Shown piece after piece: positions 21,595 to 34,145 of a stretch of 64,000 bases of DNA. The notes beneath the pieces are model-generated. The model was not told the DNA's origin and did no database searches. It saw nothing but the letters and a program-made list of their open reading frames with translations. This DNA comes from Karstenula rhodostoma CBS 690.94 (taxonomy: Eukaryota; Ascomycota; Dothideomycetes; Pleosporales; Didymosphaeriaceae), in NCBI GenBank assembly GCA_010093485.1, contig MU001508.1:386051-450050 (forward strand), in the 5' to 3' direction. Each line of letters begins with the position of its first letter. Positions within the stretch are counted from its first letter, which is position 1. Both the position numbers and the translations under genes were made by a program.

Positions 21595-23140
21595 ATGAAG
21601 CTAATTACGGCATTCGCGCTCAGCGCGCCCGTCAGTGCCATGCTACGCTTCTCCTGTTCGACGCTGGTGACCGATCGAATTGATCCGTGAGTGTCCATCA
21701 CAATGAGCAGAGCTTGATTCAAATTATGGCCCTGTGGCAAAATACATACGTAAAGCGTCTGAATGTTGAACAGAGGACTGACAGTTGCAGTCTTGTGAAT
21801 CCAGGAGAGGCTCCGAGCCCTCATCTACACCAATTGGTAGGAGGCAACGCGCTCAACACGACCATGGATCCGAGCAATGAGCTTCCTGATATTTCGACAT
21901 GCACATCGTGTCAGTTCACTGAGGACTTTAGGTAGGTGGTGACTCCAAGCTCGAATGTCACCAAACGGTGGGTTAATGGCCGTAGCAACTATTGGACCGC
22001 CGTATTGTTCTTCAGAGCTCGCAACGGCACATTCAAGCGCGTGCCGACCTTTGCGAATGAATATCTGGAGCCAGCGAACGGGGGGATTACCGTATACTAT
22101 ATCGCTCCGTATGACGGAAAGACGAAAGTCAAGGCTTTCCAAAAGGTCAGTTGACGCAGGCCCGAAACATGCATTCCTCGAACCCTGTAGATGATTGCTA
22201 CAGTTCCAGGGCGAAAGTCCGGGTACAGTGTGTTACCACAGTAAACAATATGGAGGCCGATTGTACACAATTTTTGTCCTGGTACTGTATTGAACAGGAG
22301 CAGAGTGCTGAACAGATGCAGGGTTTCCGAATGATTGTTGGTGATCCCATTAGACGCACGGATATGCAGGACCATGACGCTCGAGGACTCAGCTTCCGCT
22401 GCTGGGGCGAAAACTTCACCAACAGCGTTGGGGCTCCAGGAACAAACCAAGACACGCGATACTTTCCGAAACAGCCGTGCAAGGGTGGGATTCGCGCAAA
22501 CCACTTCTTTCCGACGTCAGTCCAGACCAAGCTCTTGAATTCTCCAGCTAACAGTACGTCACAGCTGTTGGGACGGAAAGAACCTGGATTCACCGGTACG
22601 CGTGTGAAATGGATGTCTCAGACATAGATCCCAGGTACTTATGCCTGCTCTCTGGATTACGCTGACTTGTTGTTCGCGCTTCTAGGATCACAAGTCCCAT
22701 GTCGCATATCCGAAAAACGGCTCCTTTGAGTCCGGTGGCCCATGTCCAGAGTCTCATCCGATCAAGATCCCACAGATTCTATACGAAGTCGCATGGGATA
22801 CCCGGCAGTTCAATGACCCGAACGAGTGGCCAGAAGATGGCTCTCAGCCCTTTGTCTTTTCAACCGGTGACCATACTGGTTATGGCACACACGGTGATTG
22901 TGCGAATTACCTTCCGTGACATCTTCAGCTCATGTGTGCTGATACATGATAGACGTCTTCGGCTGGAAGGGTGATGCGCTGCAGCGGGCGATGGATCAAA
23001 ACTGTCAAGTCAATTGCCCTACCCTCAAAATGCAGTCAACGCAATCGGCGAATAAATGCACGGTGGAGAAAAAGGTCGAAGAGAACATTGACGGGTGGCT
23101 GACTGAGCTGCCAGGCGGAATGCCGATCACGTATCTTTGA
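21595..23140 (+). CDS. secreted DUF1996 domain protein
   Basis: Seven exons (21595-21686, 21791-21931, 21986-22145, 22322-22515, 22564-22594, 22686-22893, 22953-23140) give 337 residues with closing phases; one exon is only 31 nt. A short signal peptide (MKLITAFALSAPVSA) is followed by the typical entry MLRFSCSTLVTDRIDPLVNPG. The DUF1996 landmarks then follow in order: HLHQLVGGNALN, TCTSCQFTEDFSNYWTAVLF, GITVYYIAPYDGKTKV, GFRMIVGDP, CWDGKNLDSPDHKSHVAYP, WPEDGSQPFVFSTGDHTGYGTHGD, VFGWKGDALQRAMD and IDGWLTELPGGMP. The family is common in fungal secretomes, often next to WSC domains, and its activity is unknown. No WSC domain follows here. The third intron (176 bp) is longer than the others. Confidence 0.9.
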
Positions 23141-26100
23141 GAGAAGAAGATGCTTGACTGGTTTGTCGTGGATCTGAAAACAGATCGAGGACGCGAGTCG
23201 TGATGTTGCATACAAAGTATGGGGTCAAAGGACGCGCGTTGAGTTTTAGAATATCAGAACGCGTAATTAGCGTAACTACATTGGTTTAGCGTGGCACATG
23301 TGCTTAACTTCTAGCATAGCGTATCTTCGGTCTCGCTGCTTACGATTAATTCTGGGATTTTCTGTTAAGCATACGGCTGTATGCAGGCATTGATTCTTGC
23401 CAACAAGCCGCGAGAACCATAAGCTCGTCATTCCAGCTAGTACACGCTCACTCGATTCTTTAAGGTTGAGAAACAACTCAAAAGTGAGTTTTGAGTTCGT
23501 AGGGTCTATTAACTTGTCTTGCCCTGCGAAGAGTTGCAACGCGGAAATTAATACACGAGTTCAATAGACGCTGTTACTTCTATTCCAGTTTCACACCCGA
23601 ACTCTAGCTCAATGTACTCCAAGCACCGAGGATATCACAACAAATCACAAAGATGACGAGCATGACTACGTCTGTGACTCGTCTTGCTCTGTTGGCCCTT
23701 GTGTTTGTCCTGTTCCATGGTGGTTGAGGTGTTGAGATAGTTGAGACGACAATAATCCTAGAGCCACGGTTACACGTGACTCACCCTACTAATCACCCTA
23801 ACACTCCCTCCTCCTCGCGGGCGCCTCCCTATTGTCTTCCACGACCCCAGGACTCCCACATGACGAGCATGAAGACACGAGAGCGAAAAAAAGGAACGGG
23901 GAAATTGATTTATTTAGTCCTCGAAAAGACTGTTTCAGGCAGGATCTGCCTGTCAAGAGCTCGTGGCTCGCCAAATTGACGTGAAAAGGGCACATAAATG
24001 TCAGTAACTTGGTCCATTTATCCAACTCAAACTTCATGGGCATGTGCATGGTCTGTGAGAAACGGAAGAGCCCTATATCTTTATACTACAGAACTTGAGG
24101 TAAGGTACGTAATACTTAAGCCTTTAGTCAGACTTGTCTGCATAATTAAACAGTTGAATCGGATATGCCGCTGCACGAGTCCGCATGTTATGCCAGATCA
24201 GCAGTGCTGTGATTGCTGTGGACATGAATACAAACGAGCCCAGCGAGACGGTGATGTGACGTCCTTTTTTCCGCACACCCTTTCGCAATATCCAAAACCA
24301 ATAGTCGTATACCGGAAGCTGAACCGACGTGCGAACCTACGCGCGCAGTGCCTCGAATCTTATTCCCATTTCGCAAGAAAAAAGATGACGATATAGATGA
24401 GTAGGATTGTTGACTCCTGTGACCAAGAACCTTGGTAGATATCATCATCAAAGTCTACACGCAGACAACATCGATATACTTTCTTCAAAGTCGCTTGCGA
24501 GGACCTTGCCAATATCGAAAATCGTTTTTCATACAACTATTCAACGACCAAAACACCCTCTTGCTGCTCCGAAACCATCTGATAAAAGGACAATTTTGCT
24601 AGCGACGGTCGGTAAGGATGTATGTCACAGCAATCATGAAGTTTAACCCTAGACCATCATGACAGCATGCCATGGGCACTGCCTGAGGTACATTCTACTT
24701 GATTATGACCAATGCATATCATGCTCTCATACATAATTCCGTGCAACATATCCCAATCTTGGTGATACCAACATAAGAACATCCAACTTCAAACCGGCAG
24801 TTACAGTAAATCCGACTTCCATCCGCTGGTTAGTCTTTCTGTCGTACCCAGCCACTCTATTGCTTGAGCCGTCGATGTGACTAGAAAACCTATGGGTGAA
24901 GCTTTTCCATGTTAGATGTTTGATCCCAAGTCTCGCGAGGACCAAGACCAGAAATGATGACCTGAAACTACATAGCCAACTTTCACATCTACAGCAGAGC
25001 CGCACCCCTTGATCCATTTTTTCAGCAACTCCCTGAACCTAGTAGCGCAGGCCACCAAAGTTCGAGGAAAAGCGCGGTCACAATTCAACCGAGCACAGCC
25101 AGTGAAGTTTTTCAAGGCCAGTGAATTACATCCTCACAAAACGCCACGTGGGTCAGTCGTGTCTCAGATCCTCCACTGGGAATGTGGCAGTGCGATCTGA
25201 ATGATAGCTTTCCAGACCCAAAGAACAAAGAAGAAAGCACAACCCGCAACCCCAAACCACATAATCCGAGCCTCTACCCGATCTTTCATCCTACCCAAGT
25301 ACACCCTCCTCCCATCCGCGCCCCCCAAACCCCAACCCCCTCAAAGGAGGAGCGCCCGTGATATCCGCAACTCCTCGGCCCATCCCAACGCGGTAACTAT
25401 ATCAGCCCCACATATAGGCTCTAGAGCGCAAGAAACCTGCTTACCAGAAAAAATCCCCAGCGGTCCCGACGCCCTATTCGCCCGGATAAAAAAAAGACCC
25501 CCGTCAAATAAAGCGCTCGCTCACCAAGTCGGTACTGTGGCTTCCATCGTTTTCGCACGATTCAAATTCGCGCGTTCGCATTCGGATGCCCAGCCCTCCC
25601 GTACGTACCCTTCGGGCGAGCGTCTCCATCACGCCATAACGCGGCATGTACTCGCGAGGCACACGCGACCGCTGGCCCGCTGCATTCGAGCGCTTGCATC
25701 GCGACCTGGGATGGTGTGCTGGATTGCAGCGGGGGGTTCGTTCCGTGGTGGGCGGCGCGATCGTCAGGGAGGAAATATTGATTTTCGGGCGAGGAGCCCA
25801 GAGCGGAGGGACAGGCAAGAAGAGGCGATTTTGACGGCGCTGGGGTGTGTGACGGGGCGCTAGGATCGGCGGTGGACGATCTTAGCGTGGCTCTACCCGT
25901 TGCTTGTGAATGGTGCGGTGCACGTGAAGGAGTAGGTGGAGGGTGTTGGGGATGGGGGCTCTATACGGAAGTATCGTCTGTGCTAGATGGGAGATGGAGT
26001 GTTGAGGATGTGGATGTGTTGGATTGCCGCTGTAGCAATCTATCACCTCGAGGTTGTTGCTGTTGCAAGTGGTGCTCATGGGCTACGATTTGGGATTTCT

Positions 26101-29100
26101 AATCGTTCTCTTTTTGTCGGTTTCAATCGTCACTATCCCACTAGCATCTGCTCGTCTGGTCACGGGGGTGATTCGGGTACATGAACTTCTACAGGCAGTC
26201 TGACCATACTTAGAATGTGCAGTCCCACGACAGTGGCAAATGAGACATCATACCACCGTCCTAAAAATTCATGTCGTACTGACTTCTGTTTCTGCTTGAT
26301 TGAACTCTAGCCTGCAATGACTGGGTACAAGTCTCAGGCACCACTATTCGCACGTTGCAGATAAACGAGGTGGATATGAATAGCGCGTTTGCCACTCTCT
26401 CATCTAAATTTACCAGGCCAAGGTCTTAATAACGTGGAACCGAGGGGTGATTTGCCACTGCTGTATGACCAGCCCCGGGTTCACGTGTGGGAGCAAATCT
26501 CTGGGTCAAGCATTTGTAAGGAAGATTCCTATGGCGATCCTGTCTCGGCAACAGTTGTTTGAGGCGAAGGCCCCTCGTTCTGGATCTTCAACGGGATACA
26601 TGCATGGCCAACAGTGAGGGGTATCGCAGTAACGCAGTGTGGATGCAGAGGTAACAGACTCCCCCCTGCCAGGAAGACGCGGATTCGCCATAGAGATAGC
26701 ACAGATTCCTCGGAGCTATTGAAAGTGTTCGAAGAAGTGAAGCTGAGTGGCGAGATCCTCTTACCCGGATGGTGGAAACGACTCCAGGGAGTGGGTAGCA
26801 GAGTGCAACAGCTTTCCGTAGCTTCCGAGTTGGCCGGGGCGAGCAGAGGGAGAACCGCTGCCAGCCTGGCGTAGAAAGATGGAGCCAATCGCGTATGTAG
26901 CCTGTGCCGGTTGAGTTATGACAACTGTTGAGTGTTAAGGCCGGGTAGGGCTGGCTTCGGCCCACCGTGGTCGACGAACCGCAGCGGCGAAAGTGACCGT
27001 CAGCTGCATTCTCGGTACCACAGTCTGGCGAGGCAGCGAAAGTAACGGGCTCCTTTGCACTCGACATGTCTCGCTCTGACCGGTCTTGTCTCCGTACCTT
27101 GCACGTTGCTGCAGACGCAGCATGCGGCGTCGAGCGCGATCCGAACCCATTCGCCATCCTTCGCCTGTACAACCCGGACTTATTCGTGTGCGGCTTTTTT
27201 TCACATCAAATAGCACACGGAACCCCGCTTTTGCGTCTGCAGCCGGGAAACGATGTACGAGGGAGCAGCTGTGGAGGCGATTATCGCCCCTGCGCTGAGG
27301 TGAGGGAGTGGGCGTGTGCGTGTGCAGCGGCAACCCGGGTATTATAAACCAGATTTCATATTTCATTCGCTGGAAGTGGAACATCCATGGGGGTGGCGCT
27401 GCTATATCGATGAACAGACCATCGATAGGACAAGTCGATAACATCGCGCGTTAACATAGCGCGGGAAGTCGCATCGATAGTTCGAGGTTTCCATCTCTTA
27501 AGTAGAATGCGGAGGTTATAGAAACAAAGTCAAATCTGACCTCATTCAAAAGTGAATGCTGTACTCGATGTGTTAGCGATGAGGATCGAGGAGGCAAGAA
27601 GTGTAGTGACGAGCGACGCTGAGGCGACTCTCCGTACCGAATAACGACTCCCCGCGCTTGCTGTTCCTTCCGCAAGGGAAGGCAGTCCACCGAATCTAGA
27701 AGAGCGTTCCAGTGCTTACCAAGGTCAATACGGCGGCCTCCTCGCGAAGAGTAGTCGCTGGGATGCCCACATTGCCAAGCGACTGTACCTTCGGACGCAT
27801 CTCACCGGTGTGACGAGAGTATCAGCTAGAATGTTTGAAAAGTGCGCGTGGTCAACGCCTCACCGCATTTCCAAACCCGAGACTCGAAGTTGGCTCACGC
27901 TTGTTGGTGATGGTTGCTCGCGTGATGTGGCTTCAGAGGTGGTTTTAGGATTCGTAGTGCGCGAGACGCATGCGCAGGTGATACCGCCACGGCTTCTCTA
28001 AACCGCTATGCGACGATCAAGAGCAAGATGCCTCAGAGAGCCTGAGAGTGTCGTAGCAGAAGGCGGTAAATCTTACATGGCCCTGATTCCCAGGCACGAA
28101 CGGTCTTAAGATGGGGGAGATAAGTTTCAGACATTAGCATGCGCTGCGTCATCTGTGCTCGAACCACACCAGAGGATGCCGCGAAGGCTCTTACAAGCGT
28201 GTCCAATCTGTTGGGTTGAATGGCATAAAATTGTACAGAGGTTGATTTTGAAGGGATGCGTGGTATGTTGAGTTGTCCTGGCTCCCTGAAGACGAACGCG
28301 GTTGTGATGCTCGTTGTGATCTCAGCAGTTGACAATTGATAGCAAGCAGATTCCTTGTAGATCCACTACGTGTTCCGGGAGCCAGGGTATTACAATTACA
28401 TTAGGGCTGAAGTTCTGTGCTTTAAACCATGTAGCTGCTCTAAAAATGGACCCGAAAGAAGGTATGCGAAACGCAGCGCCCAAGCGAGTACGCGCGGTCG
28501 GGCTGTGAAGCCAAGGAATCACGGTCTAGGAATATTACGAGTAAGGAGAGTAGCGGCGTATGAATAGCAAAGAAGTTGTTACCGCTTGGGGTGCGGCTAC
28601 AGTGAAACAGCAAGAAATAGTAGTAGTACAAGGGAAGGTCCAAAGCGAACTCTCGCAACAACACGCACTCAAACTCCACACAAATACAGGGTATCTCTAT
28701 CTTCCTTTTTCTAAATACACGTGGCGTCCATTTGCATATGCTGAAACTAAGTACGAAATTGTTGCTTTCCTCGTTCTCGGTGCCATCTCGCCGTGGCCAC
28801 GCCATCTTTGCGACTGTGAGCGGCAACATACTTGTTTCTGAAGTGTGACTGCCTCCATTCAGCATTGCCCATTATGCTTTATCGGTTCCGTGTTTAATTG
28901 GGTAATTCGAAGGGGATCTGCCGGTGCAGACGTAGTGCTTGAACGAGTGTAGTGAATCGAAGTGAAAATTCGTTGTACGTCGTAGGGAAAAAGGTGATTA
29001 TAACATGCTCCATGAGGGTTCCTTCCAACGCGAAGGCGCGTTGTTAGGTCGTGACCAGCACAGTCCCCAGGCTTAGACGTCCCGCTGCCATTAGATCACC

Positions 29101-29126
29101 AGCGCGTCTTGAAATTCGTCGGCTAG
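23141..29126. other. 6-kb region without recognisable genes
   Basis: I read both strands and found only short frames without family motifs. The longest (25201-25863 plus, 220 residues; 26588-27172 minus, 194 residues) lack any recognisable pattern and overlap other frames. I found no tRNA, long inverted repeat or transposase remnant. The stretch 23.2-25.2 kb looks richer in A and T than the gene-bearing parts. Non-coding transcripts or a decayed element cannot be excluded. Confidence 0.4.
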
Positions 29127-30018
29127 TCACTGGTAAGGAGGATTCGGATCGTTCGACTGGAACGAAGGCCCGGCATCGCTGGAACCAGCTGCGCCAAGCT
29201 GCGACTGGGTGTACGCAGTGTCATCCTCCTCAATCACCTCGCCGGTTTCCAACTCATGCGCCTTATCTCTGCACGCCGTCGGGGAGAAGCCGCTACCGAC
29301 TTTTGAGGCAATGATCCTCCAACGATCGTTCTCGTACTCGTGCATTGCAGTGCGAAGCTTCTGGACCTGTGTATCCCCTTTAGGTTAGCACCGCCGACGT
29401 TGTGGGCGCACGACTCGACATCTTGCGTTTCAGGACAGTACTCACCATCTCATCCGTCCAGACAGTTGTCTTTGCTTTGAGCTTCGTGCAATATCGTACC
29501 TGCAGAGTACCAGAGCTGCGTCCTGGGAAAAAATCGGCAATCTGCTTCCAAGCGAGGTTTTTCTTCTCTTTGAGGTCGACGAGTAGCTGGTCGTCTTCTG
29601 GCGTGAACTTGAGCTTGGGACCGCGTGGCCGTGGTGCTGGCGCTGGCATCCCATCATGACCGACGACGTTGGGAGGGCCGTGAGGCTGCGCCGGTGATGG
29701 TGGTGCGCCCTCCATACGGATCCGCTTGCTAGAGGAAGGGCCTTGGTTGGGGAGGTGGTGGTGATGGTGGGTTGGCGCCGCAGCGGATTGCGGGGGTTGA
29801 TGTTGGAATGGTTGGAGGGAAAACCCCGGGTGGGATGGCGGGACTTGTATAGAGCCAGGCGCGTGCGCGTAGGGGTCGTTTTGCTGTTGCGCCATTGGAT
29901 TTGGAAGATCTAACTGCTGGAGGTGCTCCTCGGCACGACTGCGCTTGCGACTTTGCGCGGCCTGCTGCGGGGTTTGCGGATAACCCACATCGTAAGAGGA
30001 AGGAGAGGGATGCGACAT
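29127..30018 (-). CDS. two-repeat SANT/Myb-like DNA-binding protein
   Basis: Two exons on the minus strand (29446-30018, 29127-29366) give at least 270 residues. The first 135 are rich in Pro, Gln and His (a run of five His near 84) with a basic SRKRSRAEEH patch that could be a nuclear signal. The first Myb/SANT repeat spans about 138-182 (KFTPEDDQLLVDLKEKKNLA, WKQIADFFPGR), and the second about 187-232 (WTDEMVQKLRTAMHEYENDR, WRIIASKVGSGFSP). The intron joins the start of repeat two. Upstream of the chosen ATG the same frame stays open to about 30306 with similar His/Pro-rich composition but no ATG, so the true N-terminus probably lies in an upstream exon I could not fix. Likely a nuclear transcription factor; targets unknown. 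Confidence 0.8.
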
Positions 30019-33000
30019 GGAGGGATGGCGCAGAAGGTGATGCGACTGATGGAGTGGTGGATGTGCCTCGATATCTGTGTACGCGGGGTGATGGGCGCCA
30101 GCATGCTGGAGCGTTTGAGACGGACGTGGCTGCAGCTGGTGGTAGTAGCCCGCAGGCAGGCTTCCGTAGGGGTGATGGAGAACATGATGTGGATGTTCGA
30201 CGTTTGACGTCGGAATGGAATGTTCCTCGCCGGAGTCGCCTGGGACGCTGTAGTCGAGGAAATGGCCTCGGGAAGGACTCGCCAGTGTTGCGAATATGCA
30301 TGGAGACTACCAGAGCTAGCTTGCTCTGGCAGGCCGCCGCAGTGAGACCTGAACCAGAAAGGATGCCCAGTTTGAGGTGCGCGGGTTGCGCCTCCGAAGG
30401 TACGCGTTCGGGGTAGGTTCGTGTTTTGTTATATCAAATGTTGTAGCAGGTAAGGCCCGGAAAGACGCGCCATCAGCCAGCCAGCAAAATCTTATCGCGT
30501 GTGTTAAGCGTTGGGATGTCCGGATATAGCCTTGGAAAAGCTAGTAGTGCTCGAGGTACAGACGGGTGCGCTCTGCATTATAACATGTTGCTCACGCAAA
30601 ATAGGAGGGCAAGCATTGTAGAAATTTCGGGTCCTTCTGTGCCTTCCAAAGCCCTTGTCACTTCTAAGCCTGTGCGATTGCCACACGGACTCTGTGTCCA
30701 AGCACGAAAGACACATGGACCTTCCCTCGAGACGGTCCTGGCAAGCCTCAGCGGGATTCCACGTCAAGCACAATGCGGTGATCAACCAGGGCAGCAGATT
30801 GGCGCTAGATCTTGGAGGGTACTCGCAAGGGCATGTACACAGGGCGCACACCGTGGGTCCGTGTTGTGAGTGGCTGACAGCGCAAGATTGAAGACAACGG
30901 TCCATCCCAGGTGGCGGGAGAGGGGTGCCCGTGGTAGTGCGGTCCTCCTTCTAGAATGCACAGAGAAGATCTCCAGCGCCGTTGCTCTGCTGCACGCGCG
31001 ATCCTGGGCGTCCAAGCGTAGTGGGCTGGAGCAGACGCATGAAAAGATCATTCCGAACCGGCTAGCCAGCGCAGGGGAAGATGAGCAGTTCCCAAAGTAG
31101 CGCCGCCACCTAACCGACCACCGTGTGCTAGACTGATGCGACGACAGGCGAAGAGGCGAGCGTGAAGCGCAGGACCGGCGGGCCCGCCAGCGTCATGCTC
31201 GAGTCTCGTGAAATTCCAAGTTGCCGCCGTGCCTGCCGTGCGTTGGCGCCTGACTCTGGCGAAGTCTGACGCCTCCGCAGTCTGGCAATGCTAAGGAGTG
31301 CTAGAGAGCCTTCATGCCCTGAGCGGCAAGCTCCCGACGCGAAAGCAAAGACATGCCGGCAATGGGAGCGTAGCACCCGCCTGGAAGCTGTCGGCAGGCT
31401 GGTCGTTCCCTGACACAGGCATCATCAGCCCATGCAATGCTGTTTCAGGCGCTACATATAGCGACCCCGGTCTATATTCCTCGTCAGATCGACGGTGGAC
31501 GCGAAGGGTTATGACGCACAAAGGCGCTGCAAAGCAGGAAGGCTACAGCAGCAGCAACGTGGTGGCGACGGGAGATGGACAGATGGGCACTGTACAGAGT
31601 ATTGGAAGGTTTCACCTGCACAGGTAACGACGCAGTGTCAAGTGAAGGGTTGCGAGAGAAGGCGGAAGGCAGAAGCGAGGCGCGGGCCTGAGGCGAGTGG
31701 CTGGTGTGAGGCTTGGCGTCGAGGATGTGCTCGCCCGCATTCACTCGACTGCATAGTGCGAGCAGACAAGATGAAAAGGATGTTGCGCGCAGCTCAGCGC
31801 AGAGGGCCGCCGCAGTCGTGCGGGTTGCAAGTCGCACTCACACAGCCCATCCCACGTCCGGGCCCACCCCGAGCAGCTGTCACGAAGGTGCACGTGACTG
31901 TGCGCAATCCATGGATCCATCATCCCTCCGGTCAGCGCACGCCCTGTGGACCATGGCACGGCAGGCCGGGGTTTCCTTGCCATGGCCGTGACGGTACGTA
32001 CTGAAGCGGAGCCTTGGTGTTGTGATCCCGATGCGCCTTGCTGCCACTGGAGATGTCTACTCGACCAGCTGGCTGCATTAGCCAGCCATTTAGGCTGAGA
32101 GGTTGACGAGAGAGGCATGTCGGCACGCCTTCACCAGCGGCGCCCGCTCGATTTGAAGCTCGCTCCGTATGCCATCACCCGTCCTGCCCGCGCGCGCGAG
32201 CCCGAGGCAGTACACTGGCCCCAATACCCGTACCGCCTCTGGGCCGAGTTCCATCATCCATCATCCATCATCCATGGCGTGTCGTGCCTGTGGCTTGGGC
32301 GACATGTCGGGCGCTGGTCGACGTGGTTGTTCCTGGCATCCTTCACAGATCCGCATGCGCAAGCCCACATCCCAGCCGCCAGCCGCGAGCCGCGAGCCGC
32401 CAGCCGCCAACCGCCCGCCGTCACCGTTACGCGAACGCATCGACTACGCAAGCGTATGTGTACACTGTGTAGTAGAAACGTTGAATTTGCCTCGTCGGTC
32501 CCGCGAGCCGTGCGCAGGCCAATCTGTCGACGGCGCAGCAGACAATCGACCGCCGTGGCAAGAGAGGCTGGCTACGTGCAGCAGCCACAGCCAACGATAC
32601 TCCCAATACTGCAAAAGCAAAACGATCGACCAACGGCAAGAGACCATCTCGGCAACGGATGCCTGTCTGTCGAGATGGTTGTCGCATGTATCCGAAACAG
32701 ACGCGTCGGTGTTGGGAGGAGAAGAAAGAGCATATATTCGACCAATAACTGACGGACAGCGATCCCAAGACCTGGAAACACTCACTGCGTCCAGATACCC
32801 CAGATTTGCCCCAGGGTTGTCTCCGACCCGAGCAGGCCCCTCGCCACATTTCGCATACAAACCTGCACCCAGATTAATCCTCCGAGGAAACCCTCGAGCC
32901 GAGATGGATAGCGAAACTCCAAGGAGAGAACGTGACGAATCCTTTTTGACCCAACCTTTCCTGGAAACCCCGCTCTTGGTAGCAGTGTTCAAAGACCCCG

Positions 33001-33148
33001 GCGAGACAAGCGGCTGCCCACAGAGCTCTGTGTACACGATGCGCCTGAACAAGAAACGACTCAAAGAGAATTGGTATCATACGTAAACCCGCAGCGCTAA
33101 GAATCCGTGACGATGCAAATCGTGGTCGTTTGGGAGAGTGCAATCCGC
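30019..33148. other. intergenic region; first 290 bp may be coding
   Basis: The first 290 bp probably belong to the SANT gene on the minus strand (open in-frame His/Pro-rich sequence). The rest is GC-rich with long overlapping frames on both strands, the longest being 32169-33086 plus (305 residues). That frame is Arg/Ser/Pro-rich, crosses a GCCAGCC/GCGAGCC repeat near 32380-32430, and resembles nothing I know. I left it uncalled. Confidence 0.4.
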
Positions 33149-34145
33149 TTAGACCCTCCCGCCAAAGTGTTCCTTCGCATACTGCTCGCAGGCCTGCCGT
33201 CAGTCAGCTGGCACTCTTCTGCATCGTGGTTTGCACGGGCTCAAGTCCAAATTACCTTTGCCGGCTTGCCAACCTTTTGGCCAACGACTTTCCATTTGTT
33301 CGCATCGTACTCCTTGATAGCAGCCAGCAGTTCTGCACTCTGTTTCTGTCTGGTTAGCATGTGCACCTGTCCCCTGAAACGCAAGCCGGGACCCACCTCG
33401 TTTTCCCCGAACTCGGCATAGTGCATGTCCTGCAGCGGTCGTGATCAGTGGAGATCAGTACACCATGGGCAACAGCAACAACATACCTTGTACCAGTGCT
33501 TTTTGACGCTTCCTTCTGTTCGCTGAGGAAATGTCTGAGTCAGCGGGCACGTCAGCACAGCGTTTCTCAAAATCGCACTCTCTTGGGCGAAGCAGACCAC
33601 AATCGACAGGGTCCCCGTATACCTTTGCTATTTCGCTCCAGCTGTGGCCGGCATCTCTCATCTGCTTCAGCCTTTGCTCCTCCGCCGGCGTCCACGGCGT
33701 GTTGGTCCGGCTCTTTTTTGTCTTTGGCTCCTCACTATCGGCGGCAGGCGGAGGTTCTCCATTGTCCGCCGCGCCTGCCGTTGTAGAGGCGTTTGCCATC
33801 TGGTCAGACGAGTCTTTCAGGCCCACTGGCTTGCGCTTGCGTGCGCCGGCCGGCGGAGGCGGTTGCGCCGCCGTTACGAAAGATGCCGGCGGCGCCGTGA
33901 TGGCGGGTTGGATCTTGGGCAGTTCGGTGGACGAGGCGAGCTGGGCGTTCTGCTGCGTGCTTGCCGCTACGAGCGAGGGCTTCAGGCTGCGCTTGGAGGC
34001 TGGTGAGGTGCTGTGGAAGGCAGCGCGTACCACGTCAGCGAGCTCAAGGCGAAGGTGAAGGTGAAGGCGCAGTGAGTATCAAGCGCACAGAGCTCAGACG
34101 CGGCCAGGGCAGGCGCAGCTGTGTTTTAAGGTAGACTCACGACAT
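33149..34145 (-). CDS. SANT/Myb-like DNA-binding protein with a 5-nt first exon
   Basis: Six exons on the minus strand (34141-34145, 33623-34010, 33487-33534, 33397-33429, 33256-33345, 33149-33193) give 202 residues. The first exon carries only ATG plus two bases. I prefer this because the second exon has no ATG in the right place and joining restores MSTSPASKRS with proper GT-AG sites. After a Pro/Ala-rich N-terminal half, with KKSR/KRK patches fit for a nuclear signal, the first SANT repeat runs from about 107 to 155 (WTPAEEQRLKQMRDAGHSW, FPQRTEGSVKKHWYKDMHY). A second shorter repeat follows at about 160-195 (LLAAIKEYDANKWKVVGQKV), and the end is FGGRV. Both repeats are cut by introns. Likely nuclear; target unknown. 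Confidence 0.85.

Noticed and set aside
25201..25863. 220-residue plus-strand frame in the gene-poor region
   Set aside because: Low-complexity Arg/Pro/Ser translation without conserved pattern.
32169..33086. 305-residue plus-strand frame
   Set aside because: No recognisable motif, composition like translated GC-rich spacer, overlaps other frames on both strands and crosses a short repeat. Could be real but not supported.
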